Below are positions 1 through 8,986 of a stretch of DNA of 64,000 nucleotides, in pieces. The notes under the pieces are model-generated. The model saw nothing but the letters and a program-made list of their open reading frames with translations. It ran no database searches and was not told the DNA's origin. The first letter of the stretch is position 1. Every line of letters starts with the position of its first letter. This DNA is from Gp6-AA40 sp035711805 (lineage in GTDB: Bacteria > Acidobacteriota > Vicinamibacteria > Vicinamibacterales > UBA2999): positions 11,256 through 75,255 of the forward strand of contig DASTBV010000088.1 of NCBI GenBank assembly GCA_035711805.1. The letters run 5' to 3'. Position numbers and translations under genes: made by a program.

Positions 1-486
1 GCCACCGCCACGGTCGTCGACGCGAACACGATGAAGTTCCTCACGCGCCATGAATTCCCGTTCGAGACGCTCCACGCCCAGGATGAGGCGGCGCTCAACG
101 AGCTGCTGGAATCGCAGCTGCCGGCCGCGGTCGAGGCCTCGCTGCAGGACGCGGTCCGAGCGGTCGAAGATCGTGTAGGACGCCTGGCGCAGGAAGTGGC
201 CAAGGTCGATCCGACGCTGGAAGGCGCGGCACGCTCGACGCTCACACGCATGCAGGACGACCTCAGGAAGCTGCACGGGAAGGTCATTCAGGCCGCCAAG
301 CGCAAGGACGACACGCTGCGGCGGCAATACCACCATGCGCAGGCGCTGGCGTTCCCGGGCGGGCACCCGCAGGAACGCGAGGTCGGCTTCGTGGCGTTCC
401 TGAACAAGTACGGCCCCAGCCTGGTCGACCGATTGAGCGAGGAGATTCCGCTCGACATGGGGACGCATTGGGTAGTTCAGGTCTGA
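1..486 (+). CDS. bshC: Bacillithiol biosynthesis protein BshC, C-terminal part
   Basis: The reading frame is open from base 1 and ends at TGA 484-486, so only the C-terminal ~160 residues are in the window. The encoded segment opens with ATVVDANT, continues through a long charged, coiled-coil-like helix (about residues 45-110) and ends with the blocks FPGGHPQER and FLNKYGP, which match the C-terminus of BshC. BshC is the putative cysteine ligase that finishes bacillithiol (Cys-GlcN-malate), a cytosolic low-molecular-weight thiol. The gene overlaps the next one by 19 nt. The family call rests on these motifs and the order of the helical segment; the catalytic N-terminal part cannot be judged. 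Confidence 0.8.
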   Translation, partial: ATATVVDANTMKFLTRHEFPFETLHAQDEAALNELLESQLPAAVEASLQDAVRAVEDRVGRLAQEVAKVDPTLEGAARSTLTRMQDDLRKLHGKVIQAAKRKDDTLRRQYHHAQALAFPGGHPQEREVGFVAFLNKYGPSLVDRLSEEIPLDMGTHWVVQV

Positions 487-2855
487 AGAAGACGCGCGTC
501 GTGCTCAGGCTGCGCGGCCTCGCGCGCAAGCGGTGGGTGCGATACCTGCTGTACGCCGCCGGCGTCCTCATGGTGGCCTTCGGCGGGACCTTCTTCTACT
601 TCTATTTCTCCTACGCGGATCTGATCGAGCAGCGGCTGCATGGGGAGCGCGAGCGCACGCTGCCACGAGTCTACGGCCGTGCGGTCCAGCTGCGCCGAGG
701 TCAGATGCTCTCGGTGGAGGATCTGGTGTCGCGGCTGAACGACCTCGGCTACGCGCAGCGCCAGCAGATCGATGGTGCCGGTCAGTTCACGGTCTCGCGC
801 AACAGCGTCACCATCTCCCCGCGCGAAGGGCCGCTCGTCAACCGATCGATCCGCCTCGTCTTTCCCCAGCCACGGCCGGTCAAGACCGGACGCGGCGCGG
901 CGGCGACGCCGCCTCCGCCGCCGCGCGGCATCCAGCAGATTGAGATTCGCGGCCGCGGCAACGTGCAGTCGGTCGAGCTCGATCCACCGCTGCTGACGGC
1001 GCTGATGGCCGACGGCGCGCGCGAAAAGCGCCGGCACGTCGCGCTGACGACCATCCCGCCGCGGATGCGGCAGGCGGTGATGGCGATCGAGGATCAGCGT
1101 TTTTACTCGCACTTCGGCATCAGCCCGGTTCGGCTGTTCGCCGCCGCCATCCGCAACATCAGGAACAGCGACGACGCCCCTGTCGGCTACAGCACGATCA
1201 CGCAGCAGCTGGCGCGGATGTTCTTCCTCTCCGAGGAGTTCAACGCCGAGCTGCGGAGCGGCGAACGCGGCCGGACGTGGGCGTCGCGCCTGCGGAAGGT
1301 GCGCGAAATCATGATGGCGCTCGCGCTCGAGCGACGTGCCTCGAAGGACGAGATCCTCGAGATGTACCTGAACGACGTCTATCTCGGCCAGCGCGGGTCC
1401 TTTGCGATCCACGGCGTGGCCGAGGCGTCGCGCATTTACTTCGGCAAGGATGTCTCGAACATCACCAATAGCGAGGCGGCGATGATTGCCGGCAGCATCC
1501 AGCTGCCGGGCCTCCCGTTCACGAACCCGAAACGCGCAACGGAGCGCCGGAACACGGTTCTGCAGGCGATGGCGTCCGAGGAATACATCACCGCGGACGC
1601 GGCGACGAGCGCATCCCGCGAGCCGCTGCAGATCGTTCCACGCGCCGTGGACAACGAATCGCCGTACTTCGTCGACATGGTCGTGCAGCAGGTCGAAGCC
1701 GCCTATCCGGGGCTGATGGCACAGTCCGCGGAAATCAACGTGTTCACGACGCTCGATCTCAACCTGCAGCGCGCCGCGCTCGATGCGGTACGGAACGGCT
1801 TGAACAGCGTCGACCTGCAGCTCTCGAAGCGCCGGCGCAAGTATCCGGAGCGCCCGCAGGCGGCGCTGATCGCCGTCGATCCGCGCACCGGCGAGATCCT
1901 GGCGCTGGTCGGCGGCCGTTCGTACAACACGTCGCAGTACAACCGGGTGACCACCGCGCGCAGGCAGCCGGGATCGGTCTTCAAGCCCTTTGTCTACCTG
2001 GCCGCTTTCGAACGCGGCGTGGAGGAAGGGCGCACCGACCTGACGCCCGCGTCGCTGACATGGGACGAGCCCGCGGTCTTCGAGTACGACGGACAGGTCT
2101 GGGAACCGAAGAACTACGACGATTACGACGGCGAAGTGACATGGCGCCGGGCGCTGGCGATGTCGCGCAACCTGGGCACCATTCGCGTCGGTGAACTGGT
2201 CGGGTTCGATACCGTTGCCCGGCTCTGGCGCCGCGTCGGCGTCGGGACCCCGCCGCAGGCATTTCCGTCGATTACGCTCGGGGTCTTCGAGCTGACTCCA
2301 CTCGAAGTGGCTCAGGCCTACACGCTGTTCACGAATAACGGCAACGTCCGTCCGCTCAGGGGGCTGAATTACATTCAGGCTGGCGCCCGCGTGCTGAGAC
2401 CGGCTGCTCCCACGGTGAAGCCGGTGGCGCGGTCCGATACGACATTCCTCGTGACGAACATGCTGCGCAGCGTCCTCAACGAGGGCACCGGTGCCTCCGC
2501 GCGCGCGAATGGATTCACGCACGACGCCGCCGGCAAAAGCGGCACGACCAACGATCAGCGCGACGCCTGGTTCGTCGGCTTCACGCCCGAGCTGCTGACC
2601 GCCGTCTGGGTCGGCTTCGACGACAACACGCCGATTGGCCTGACGGGCTCACAGGCGGCACTGCCCATCTGGACCGAGTTCATGAAGGCGGCGGTCGCCG
2701 GGCGCCCGAGCTCCCAGTTCGGGGCGCCCGAGGGAATCAGCTTCGTCGCGATCGACCGCGACACCGGCAAGCTCGCCAGCCCGAATTGCCCGCGTACGTT
2801 CACCGAGTCGTTCATCACCGGCACCGAGCCGCTCGAGATCTGCCCGCTGCATTAG
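468..2855 (+). CDS. Class A penicillin-binding protein (PBP1B-like transglycosylase/transpeptidase)
   Basis: Bifunctional murein synthase that polymerises lipid II and cross-links peptides in the periplasm. A basic N-terminus is followed by one membrane anchor (residues ~25-47), a UB2H-like segment (~60-130), a GT51 glycosyltransferase domain with catalytic Glu in EDQRFYSHFG near residue 207, and a transpeptidase domain with SVFK near 503, SRN in MSRNLG and the KSGTTND triad motif near 690. The proposed start is TTG 468 inside bshC; an in-frame GTG at 501 would remove eleven residues and keep the anchor. Length (795 aa) is normal for PBP1B-type enzymes. All catalytic motifs are intact. Confidence 0.95.
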   Translation: MGSSGLKKTRVVLRLRGLARKRWVRYLLYAAGVLMVAFGGTFFYFYFSYADLIEQRLHGERERTLPRVYGRAVQLRRGQMLSVEDLVSRLNDLGYAQRQQIDGAGQFTVSRNSVTISPREGPLVNRSIRLVFPQPRPVKTGRGAAATPPPPPRGIQQIEIRGRGNVQSVELDPPLLTALMADGAREKRRHVALTTIPPRMRQAVMAIEDQRFYSHFGISPVRLFAAAIRNIRNSDDAPVGYSTITQQLARMFFLSEEFNAELRSGERGRTWASRLRKVREIMMALALERRASKDEILEMYLNDVYLGQRGSFAIHGVAEASRIYFGKDVSNITNSEAAMIAGSIQLPGLPFTNPKRATERRNTVLQAMASEEYITADAATSASREPLQIVPRAVDNESPYFVDMVVQQVEAAYPGLMAQSAEINVFTTLDLNLQRAALDAVRNGLNSVDLQLSKRRRKYPERPQAALIAVDPRTGEILALVGGRSYNTSQYNRVTTARRQPGSVFKPFVYLAAFERGVEEGRTDLTPASLTWDEPAVFEYDGQVWEPKNYDDYDGEVTWRRALAMSRNLGTIRVGELVGFDTVARLWRRVGVGTPPQAFPSITLGVFELTPLEVAQAYTLFTNNGNVRPLRGLNYIQAGARVLRPAAPTVKPVARSDTTFLVTNMLRSVLNEGTGASARANGFTHDAAGKSGTTNDQRDAWFVGFTPELLTAVWVGFDDNTPIGLTGSQAALPIWTEFMKAAVAGRPSSQFGAPEGISFVAIDRDTGKLASPNCPRTFTESFITGTEPLEICPLH

Positions 2856-2891
2856 GGTTGCCTGGGTTGCCTGGGTGGCCTAGGTGGCCTG
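2856..2891. repeat. Four tandem 9-bp repeats
   Basis: Directly after the PBP stop codon stand four 9-bp units: GGTTGCCTG twice, then GGTGGCCTA and GGTGGCCTG. The array lies between convergent genes and adjoins a terminator hairpin. Such short arrays arise by slippage; function unknown. Confidence 0.8.
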
Positions 2892-2897
2892 GGGTAC

Positions 2898-2920
2898 AGG
2901 CCGACGTTTACGTCGGCCTT
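2898..2920. terminator. Bidirectional intrinsic terminator between convergent genes
   Basis: A 9-bp stem, AGGCCGACG at 2898-2906 and CGTCGGCCT at 2911-2919, encloses the 4-nt loop TTTA. It lies in the 70-bp gap between the stops of the PBP gene and the minus-strand TonB receptor gene, the expected place for a shared terminator. The U-tract is short. Confidence 0.7.
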
Positions 2921-2925
2921 TCGAC

Positions 2926-5706
2926 TCACTGCCCGATCAACAGCCGGATGCCGACCATCGCGCGCCGCGGATCGACGAACTGAGACGGTTGTCCGAAGTT
3001 CGCCGCGAACAGGTTGTCGCTGGCCAGACCTTCTGCCGCCGTGTCGTCCAGGAGATTGAACAGGTCGATCAGCAGGTCTCCGCGCACTCCACGGCCCAGC
3101 GGAACCGGACGCGACAGGCGGAGGTCGATCAGCGTCTGCGACGGCAGCCGCCGCGTGCCACGCGGCTCGAGCAGAATGCGCTGATCGCCCTGCGGAAGCG
3201 AGACCTGTGCTGTTGCTGCCCAGGGCTTGCCGCTGAAGTGCTGGAGGTTCGCCGCCACGACGAACCCGGTGCCCGGCACGTCGACGCTGCCCATCGCACG
3301 CAGCATGTGCGGACGGTCGTTTGGCAGCCGGCCGCGCGCATTCGTGAGGCTGTTCGGATCCTGGCCGAACGTGAGGAACGGGGTGCCGGCAATCGTGCTG
3401 ACCTGCGAGCCCGCCGCCGTCGCCCCGCTCGACACCTGCAGTCCAGAGACGCGCGACACGGTGTACGACCCGAACGCCTGCCATCCGCGCGATCGCCGCT
3501 TTTCGACGGCGACGATCAGGCCGTTGTAGGTCATCGAGTACTCGGCCGGGTTCGTCAACAGGAACCGCCGGCTCGAGGTTCCGTTCGTGATCACATGGAC
3601 GGGCAGCGTTCGTCCATCAGCGAGTACTCGCGTTTCCTCGCGGTATTCCCCGCCGGCGTCGGTCCAGCCGATGAAGTCCCGCCCCTCCTTGCGGACGTAT
3701 GCCGCCGCGAGCGAAAGCTGGCGGCCCAGCTCGCGATCCACTCCGATCGAGTACTCGTCGGTTCCGGGCGAGCGCGTGTGCGGATCGAGCTGCAGGTTGC
3801 GCTTCGGATCGACGACCGACACGAGCGTCGTGTAGTCGTTCGTCTGCGCATTCCACGCCATCGTCGTCGTCGGCGTCGCCGCCGGATGGATCGGTGACAA
3901 CTCGCCGGTCAGCACTCCCTGGTTGAAGCGGCCGTAGCTGCCGCGGAGCATGGTGCGGCCGTCCGGCGTGAGCTTGAGCGTGACACCGAACCGTGGAGAC
4001 CAGACGTTCCACGTATACAACGTGCTCAGCCCCTCGACGGTCACGTCCGTTTCCCGGCCGGTGAGATCGAGCTGCGGCACGTCCTGGCTGATGGCGCGGC
4101 TATGGTCGTAGCGGAGGCCGGCGTTGATCGTCAGGCGATCGCGGACGGTCACGGCGTCGCTGACGAACGCGGACGTCGTGAAGAACACACCACCCGTCAG
4201 CGACGGCGCCGCCGCGATCGACTGAAACGGGCGGCCGCCATCGTCGCTGAATCTGACGCCCGTCGGGATGATCGACGCCAGTCGATGCTCGCCCTTCTCG
4301 ATCTGCATGCCGATCTTCCACTGATGATCGGCACCGGCGAAACCTGGACGGTAGGCGTTAATCGCGCCTTTGGCCGTCGTCCTGATCAACGTCAATCCGC
4401 CGAACGTCTGCGGCGCACCGCTCAGGACGTTCGTGACGCGATCGATGCGGCTCGGGATCGTGACGTCGCCGGTGCTGGGGTCATCCTCCCGCGTGTACGT
4501 GAATCGTCCGAGGCGAACATCCCACACGGTATTCGACGAGAGCGTGTGCGTCAGATGTCCGAATGTCATTGCCGGAACCGACGCGTGCCGCCGTTGTGTG
4601 GCTTCGAACGGCCTCACGCGCGTGGGCACCTCCGGGTTGACCCACGCCTCGCGGTGGAAGCTCTGGATCAACTGCCAGCCCGGAGCGAGGCGCCAGGTGA
4701 GCTTGCCGAACAGCTTGTCCTGCTCGTACGAGCGGGGAAACCGCGGATCGGTTCCCGGCTGAGTGTCGGAATCGCGAAGGTATTGATAGCCGGTGAAGAA
4801 CCAGACGCGATCCCGGATCACCGGTCCGCCGAGATTCGCCGTCATGTCGCGATACCTGACCCGCTCGTAGCCGCTGGTCGGCTGACCGGGTCCGGGATAG
4901 ACGGCCTGGATGGGCTGGCTGGTGAGCGCTCCGGTCTGCCAGTAGTAGGACGCGTCGGACTGGAAGCGCTCGCCGCCCTGCCTGGTGACGACGTTGATGA
5001 CCGCGCCCTGCAGATTGCCGAACTCGGCGGACGCGCCAACCGATTGAATCTGCACCTCCTGAATGAAGTCGACTCCGGGCTCCGAGCGCGCCTCACCGCT
5101 GCATGGACAGGTGAAATTCGTTCCGTCGATCAGAAAGGCGTTCTCGTTGACGCCCGATCCGAACGCCGACACGCTGTTGGTCGTGACGCTGCCGGGCGAC
5201 GTCGGGGAAATGCCCGGCGCCGCCCGGATGAAGTCGAACATGCTGAAGCGGCGAACCGGAATCGCCCTCAGATCCTCTGGGCCGAAGCGCGTCTCGACGC
5301 CGCTCGAGCGAGCGTCGAGCCGCGACCCGGCGCCCTGCACGACCAGCGAGTCCTGCAGGCCGGCCAGCACGAGCCTGACCCGCCGCTCGATGGTGCCTCC
5401 AACGCCAACGCGAATACCTTCCTCACGATAGGGACGGAACCCTTCGAACTCGACGGCCAACGCGTACACACCAGGCGGAAGCGCCGGGAACCGCAACTGT
5501 CCCCTCGCGTTGGTGGTGGCCAGTTGCGGGCCACCGATCAACGCCGGCGAGCTGACGCGCACGCTCGCTCCGCGAAGTGCTGCGCCCTGCGGATCCTCGA
5601 CGGTCGCGATGAGCGTGCCGGTCACCTCCTGCGCGGAAGCGACACCCAGAGGCACTGCGCACGCGATGGCGAGAACGAACGACGCGCGTCGGTTCACAGT
5701 AACCAT
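2926..5706 (-). CDS. TonB-dependent receptor, Oar-like, with carboxypeptidase-regulatory domain
   Basis: Outer-membrane active transporter of 926 aa; substrate unknown. A signal peptide (cleavage after ASAQ, about residue 26) precedes a carboxypeptidase-regulatory/Cna-B-like domain (~28-110, with the GVYALAVEFEGF block), a plug domain (~120-250, with FLIDGTNF and INVVTRQGG) and a long beta-barrel ending in GIRLLIGQ. A CPCSGE Cys pair sits in the plug. Acidobacteriota use many such receptors for large substrates such as glycans or peptides. It starts 8 nt after the stop of the cupin gene on the same strand, with GAGGTG as ribosome-binding site, so the two are probably co-transcribed. Confidence 0.92.
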   Translation of the reverse strand: MVTVNRRASFVLAIACAVPLGVASAQEVTGTLIATVEDPQGAALRGASVRVSSPALIGGPQLATTNARGQLRFPALPPGVYALAVEFEGFRPYREEGIRVGVGGTIERRVRLVLAGLQDSLVVQGAGSRLDARSSGVETRFGPEDLRAIPVRRFSMFDFIRAAPGISPTSPGSVTTNSVSAFGSGVNENAFLIDGTNFTCPCSGEARSEPGVDFIQEVQIQSVGASAEFGNLQGAVINVVTRQGGERFQSDASYYWQTGALTSQPIQAVYPGPGQPTSGYERVRYRDMTANLGGPVIRDRVWFFTGYQYLRDSDTQPGTDPRFPRSYEQDKLFGKLTWRLAPGWQLIQSFHREAWVNPEVPTRVRPFEATQRRHASVPAMTFGHLTHTLSSNTVWDVRLGRFTYTREDDPSTGDVTIPSRIDRVTNVLSGAPQTFGGLTLIRTTAKGAINAYRPGFAGADHQWKIGMQIEKGEHRLASIIPTGVRFSDDGGRPFQSIAAAPSLTGGVFFTTSAFVSDAVTVRDRLTINAGLRYDHSRAISQDVPQLDLTGRETDVTVEGLSTLYTWNVWSPRFGVTLKLTPDGRTMLRGSYGRFNQGVLTGELSPIHPAATPTTTMAWNAQTNDYTTLVSVVDPKRNLQLDPHTRSPGTDEYSIGVDRELGRQLSLAAAYVRKEGRDFIGWTDAGGEYREETRVLADGRTLPVHVITNGTSSRRFLLTNPAEYSMTYNGLIVAVEKRRSRGWQAFGSYTVSRVSGLQVSSGATAAGSQVSTIAGTPFLTFGQDPNSLTNARGRLPNDRPHMLRAMGSVDVPGTGFVVAANLQHFSGKPWAATAQVSLPQGDQRILLEPRGTRRLPSQTLIDLRLSRPVPLGRGVRGDLLIDLFNLLDDTAAEGLASDNLFAANFGQPSQFVDPRRAMVGIRLLIGQ

Positions 5707-5714
5707 GAATCACC

Positions 5715-6245
5715 TCAGAGCGGACAATTCGGCGGCGCGGGTGCATCGATCCGCCGCGTGGCGCCGGCGGGAATCAGTTGAACGGTAATGCTCCTCGCTT
5801 CGACCAGCCCTTCGTTGCGAATCAGATGGACATGGCCGTCCCCGGCGTCGACGATGCCCTGTCCGACTGTGTAGGTGTGCGGCGTGCAGTCAGGGTCGTC
5901 TGCTTCGTAGGCCGTCACTGTACCGGCGGTGATGGTGATCAGGCTGTGACCGGGGTGAGTGTGCCATCCGGACGTTCCTCCAGGCGCCCAGACGTTGCTC
6001 TGGACGTAGAGGTCCGACGGCCCCTTCGTTTTCTGCATCGAGAGCCAGAGATTATTCCCCGGATGAGTGTTGGTCGGAGCGGCCGGCGGGAAAAAGGAAA
6101 GGTTGTCGACGTCGATCGCATCAAATCGACCCAACGCAACCGTCGTGCTCGTAAAGCCGACGGCCGGCGTGGCCCACACGGTACCGACATACCCCGCCGC
6201 CCCCAGCATCACCGCCCCGAGAACCCACATGACTTTCGCTCGCAT
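5715..6245 (-). CDS. Secreted cupin-domain protein
   Basis: 176-aa protein with a hydrophobic signal segment (residues ~4-26) and one cupin fold. Motif 1 is GWHTHPGHS with metal-binding histidines, and motif 2 includes GDGHVHLIRNEG. ATG 6245 was chosen over an upstream in-frame ATG at 6311 because GGAGG lies 6 nt before it and the signal peptide begins there. Cupins of this type bind a metal in the periplasm, but the substrate cannot be told. It is first in a two-gene unit with the TonB receptor, which suggests a role in handling the same ligand (inference). Confidence 0.85.
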   Translation of the reverse strand: MRAKVMWVLGAVMLGAAGYVGTVWATPAVGFTSTTVALGRFDAIDVDNLSFFPPAAPTNTHPGNNLWLSMQKTKGPSDLYVQSNVWAPGGTSGWHTHPGHSLITITAGTVTAYEADDPDCTPHTYTVGQGIVDAGDGHVHLIRNEGLVEARSITVQLIPAGATRRIDAPAPPNCPL

Positions 6246-6373
6246 ATCGTCCTCCGTTATCAGCGCTCCGGAGTGGAGACGCGGGGACGACGATAGGGAC
6301 CGGTAATACATCGAACAACGGACAATCGGCGACTTTCCCGCAATTCCGGGGTGATGTCGTCGAATGTCGTCGA

Positions 6374-6402
6374 TTGCCGCCCCCGGGAGGCGGCGTTACA
6401 AT
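6374..6402 (+). promoter_or_regulatory. Sigma-70-type promoter for the HTH-PD40 regulator gene
   Basis: TTGCCG at 6374-6379, a 17-bp spacer and TACAAT at 6397-6402 match the housekeeping consensus in 4 of 6 and 5 of 6 positions. The predicted start gives a leader of about 60 nt before ATG 6470. Confidence 0.6.
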
Positions 6403-6469
6403 CCCCCTTCTCCGTTTCGCCTGATCGCTCGCGGACCTGGCAAGGCCCGCCCCACTGGCCCACCGAACG

Positions 6470-8452
6470 ATGACCGACGACAGGCTCGACTCGTGGAAGG
6501 AAATCGCGACCTACATGAGGCGCGACGTCAAGACGGTGCAGCGGTGGGAAAAGCGCGAGGCGATGCCCGTCCACCGTCACCTGCACGATCGGCTGGGATC
6601 CGTCTACGCCTTCCGGAACGAGCTGGATGCGTGGGCGCAGAATCGGCGCCTCTCCCAGCCCGACGCGCCGCCGACCGCGTCCGAACCCACCGCCGTCTCG
6701 TCCGGCACCGCCATGAGGCCGCCCGTTCGCCGATGGCCGTGGATTGCTGGAGCAGCCGCGGTCCTGGTGCTGCTTACCGTCGCGGTGATGTGGCCTCGCG
6801 AAGAGCCGCTCGATCTCACCGACGCTCGATTCCAGCCGGTCACCGACTTTCCGGGCATCGAACAGGCAGCCGCGATCAGCCGAGATGGGAAACTCGTGGC
6901 GTTTCTGTCCGACCGCGCCGGCACGATGGACGTGTGGGTCACCCAGGTGGGAACGAATCGCTTCTACAACCTGACCAATGGAACGGCGCGTGACATCGTG
7001 AACCCGTCGATTCGCGCCCTGGATTTCACTCCCGATTCCTCCCTTGTCACGTTCTGGGCGCGGCAGCCCGACAGGTCCATCAGCGTATGGGCCGTTCCGG
7101 TTCTTGGCGGCGCTCCGCGTCCGTATATCGACGGCGGCGCCGAATTCGACTGGACCGCCGACGCGGCGCGTCTCGTGTACCACACACCGGCGGACGGCGA
7201 CCCGATGTTCGTGCGCGACGCAGCCCCGTCTTCCATGCCGCGCCAGATCTACTCGGCGCCCAACAAGCTCCACAGCCATTTTCCGATCTGGTCGTCCGAT
7301 GCCGCGTTCATCTACTTCGTGCAAGGAAGCGTCGAACCGGAGCGGATGGACATCTGGCGTATCCGGTCAACGGGGGGTACACCCGAGCGCATCACGACGC
7401 ATGACGACGTCGTCAAGTACCCGGTGTTCCTGAACGAGCGCACGCTGCTCTACGTCGCCGGCGATCGGGATGGATCGGGACCCTGGCTCTACAGCGTGGA
7501 CGTTGAAGAACGCGTACCGCGGCGCATGAGCGTCGGCGTCGATCGCTTCACCTCGCTTGCCGCGAGCAGCGACAGGCGCACGCTGGTAGCGACCGTGGCG
7601 AGCCCGAAAGGCACACTGTGGCGTCTACCGGCAGGGACCGGACCTGTCGGGATGGGTGATGCGCAGCCGATTTCGCTGACGACAGGCAACGGTTCGTCGC
7701 CACGGTTCGGCGCCGGCTTTCTCCTCTACGTGTCGTCCAGGGGAACAGGCGACGTCATCTGGAAGCTCGAAGGCGGCCGGGTCACCGAGCTCTGGAATGG
7801 GCCGGATACGCGCGTCGTCGGCGGCCCGGCGATCGCGCGCGACGGACGCCGTCTTGCGTTCACCATCCGGAGAACGGACGGGCGAACGCTGCTCACGGTT
7901 GCGAACATCAACGGGACGAACGCCCGGATCGTGGCGACGTCGCTCGAGCTGCAGGGCGCGCCGGCTTGGGCACCGGACGGCGAGACCGTCACGGTCGCCG
8001 CCCGGGTCGATGGCGTGCCGCGGCTGTTCAACGTGCCGCTCGATGGGCGGCCCCCGTCGCCTGTCGTCAACGAACATGCCGTCGATCCCGTCTGGTCACC
8101 CGCGGGTGACGTGGTCGTGTTCTCGGGCGCGGACGTCGGAACGACATTCCCGCTCAAAGCCGCAACGGCTGACGGCCGTGCGTATCGCATGCCCCAGATG
8201 ATGCTGACGCGCGGCGCACGGCGAGTGGCGTTCGTTCCGGGTCAGCGAGCGATGCTCGTGCTGCGTGGAGAGATCCGGCACAAGAATCTCTGGTCGATCG
8301 ATCTCGACACCGGCGTGGTCACGCAACTCACCGATTTCAAGCCCGGCTTCGACATCCGGGACTTCGATATCTCACCGGACGGGCGCGAGATCGTCGTCGA
8401 GCAGGTCCAGGAGCACTCCGACATCGTGCTGCTCGACGTGCGACGGGAGTAG
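6470..8452 (+). CDS. Membrane-anchored DNA-binding regulator with PD40 beta-propeller sensor
   Basis: 660-aa one-component regulator. The N-terminus (residues ~1-65) is an excisionase-like helix-turn-helix with SWKEIATYM and VKTVQRWEKRE. Then come a Pro-rich linker, one transmembrane helix (~88-107) and about six WD40/PD40 (TolB-like) blades, recognised by repeats such as AAISRDGKLVAFLSDR, PAWAPDGETVTVA and DFDISPDGREIVVE. The topology places DNA binding inside and the propeller outside, as in CadC/ToxR-like proteins. Proteins of this layout are numerous in Acidobacteriota. It ends 3 nt from the convergent DUF411 gene. The signal and target genes cannot be read from the sequence. Confidence 0.85.
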   Translation: MTDDRLDSWKEIATYMRRDVKTVQRWEKREAMPVHRHLHDRLGSVYAFRNELDAWAQNRRLSQPDAPPTASEPTAVSSGTAMRPPVRRWPWIAGAAAVLVLLTVAVMWPREEPLDLTDARFQPVTDFPGIEQAAAISRDGKLVAFLSDRAGTMDVWVTQVGTNRFYNLTNGTARDIVNPSIRALDFTPDSSLVTFWARQPDRSISVWAVPVLGGAPRPYIDGGAEFDWTADAARLVYHTPADGDPMFVRDAAPSSMPRQIYSAPNKLHSHFPIWSSDAAFIYFVQGSVEPERMDIWRIRSTGGTPERITTHDDVVKYPVFLNERTLLYVAGDRDGSGPWLYSVDVEERVPRRMSVGVDRFTSLAASSDRRTLVATVASPKGTLWRLPAGTGPVGMGDAQPISLTTGNGSSPRFGAGFLLYVSSRGTGDVIWKLEGGRVTELWNGPDTRVVGGPAIARDGRRLAFTIRRTDGRTLLTVANINGTNARIVATSLELQGAPAWAPDGETVTVAARVDGVPRLFNVPLDGRPPSPVVNEHAVDPVWSPAGDVVVFSGADVGTTFPLKAATADGRAYRMPQMMLTRGARRVAFVPGQRAMLVLRGEIRHKNLWSIDLDTGVVTQLTDFKPGFDIRDFDISPDGREIVVEQVQEHSDIVLLDVRRE

Positions 8453-8455
8453 CCC

Positions 8456-8908
8456 TTACTTGTTGTGAGACGCGAAGACGCGAGTCGATCCGTCCTTGGC
8501 GAATGCAATCACGTCATATGCCTGCGGCTTCATCCCGGCCACCTCCATGCCTGGTGAACCAATCGGCATCCCCGGAACGCCGATACCCGCCAGCGCCGGA
8601 CGTTCGTTGAGCAGTCGTTGGACGTCGCGAACCGGCACATGCCCCTCGACGACGTAGCCGGCAACGAGTGCCGTATGACAGGAGCGGACCTGGCGCGGCA
8701 CGCCATGCTTGTTCTTCAGATCGTCGAGCGCCTCGGTGTCGGTCGTGCGAACCGTCAGGCCAGCGGCTTTCAAGTGCTCGACCCACTTGCTGCAGCAACC
8801 GCATGTCGGGCTCTTGTAGACCTCGACGATGGCAGATGGCCGCTGCGCAGCGACGGTGGCGAGGAATCCTGCGAACACAACGACCAGGCAAGCGAGAAAA
8901 CGTGTCAT
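8456..8908 (-). CDS. DUF411 metal-binding periplasmic protein
   Basis: 150-aa exported protein. A signal peptide (residues ~1-22) is followed by a thioredoxin-like DUF411 domain with YKSPTCGCCSKW (CxCC), VRSCHTALV and HVP, the usual copper/metal ligands of the family, and the conserved GxPGMPxGSPGME tail. DUF411 proteins are associated with copper handling. ATG 8908 is preceded by a GAGAGGGG ribosome-binding site, whereas an ATG at 8926 has none. No copper ATPase or oxidase lies next to it, so the copper role rests on the family alone. Confidence 0.9.
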   Translation of the reverse strand: MTRFLACLVVVFAGFLATVAAQRPSAIVEVYKSPTCGCCSKWVEHLKAAGLTVRTTDTEALDDLKNKHGVPRQVRSCHTALVAGYVVEGHVPVRDVQRLLNERPALAGIGVPGMPIGSPGMEVAGMKPQAYDVIAFAKDGSTRVFASHNK

Positions 8909-8986
8909 AACCCCTCTCAGAACCAACCAACGACGTTCGTAGAGTTCTACCCGAATCGGCGCTGTACGGGTTGCCGTACTTCGCGC

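Noticed and set aside
477..2522. 681-codon open frame on the minus strand opposite the PBP gene
   Set aside because: It is antisense to a gene with complete catalytic motifs and has Arg/His-rich, low-complexity composition typical of shadow frames in GC-rich DNA.
4102..5781. 559-codon plus-strand frame opposite the first TonB receptor
   Set aside because: Antisense to a conserved receptor; no domains and atypical composition.
8964..8979. Hairpin GTACGG-GTTG-CCGTAC as terminator of the cotH gene
   Set aside because: Short stem without a T-tract on the relevant strand; not strong enough to call.
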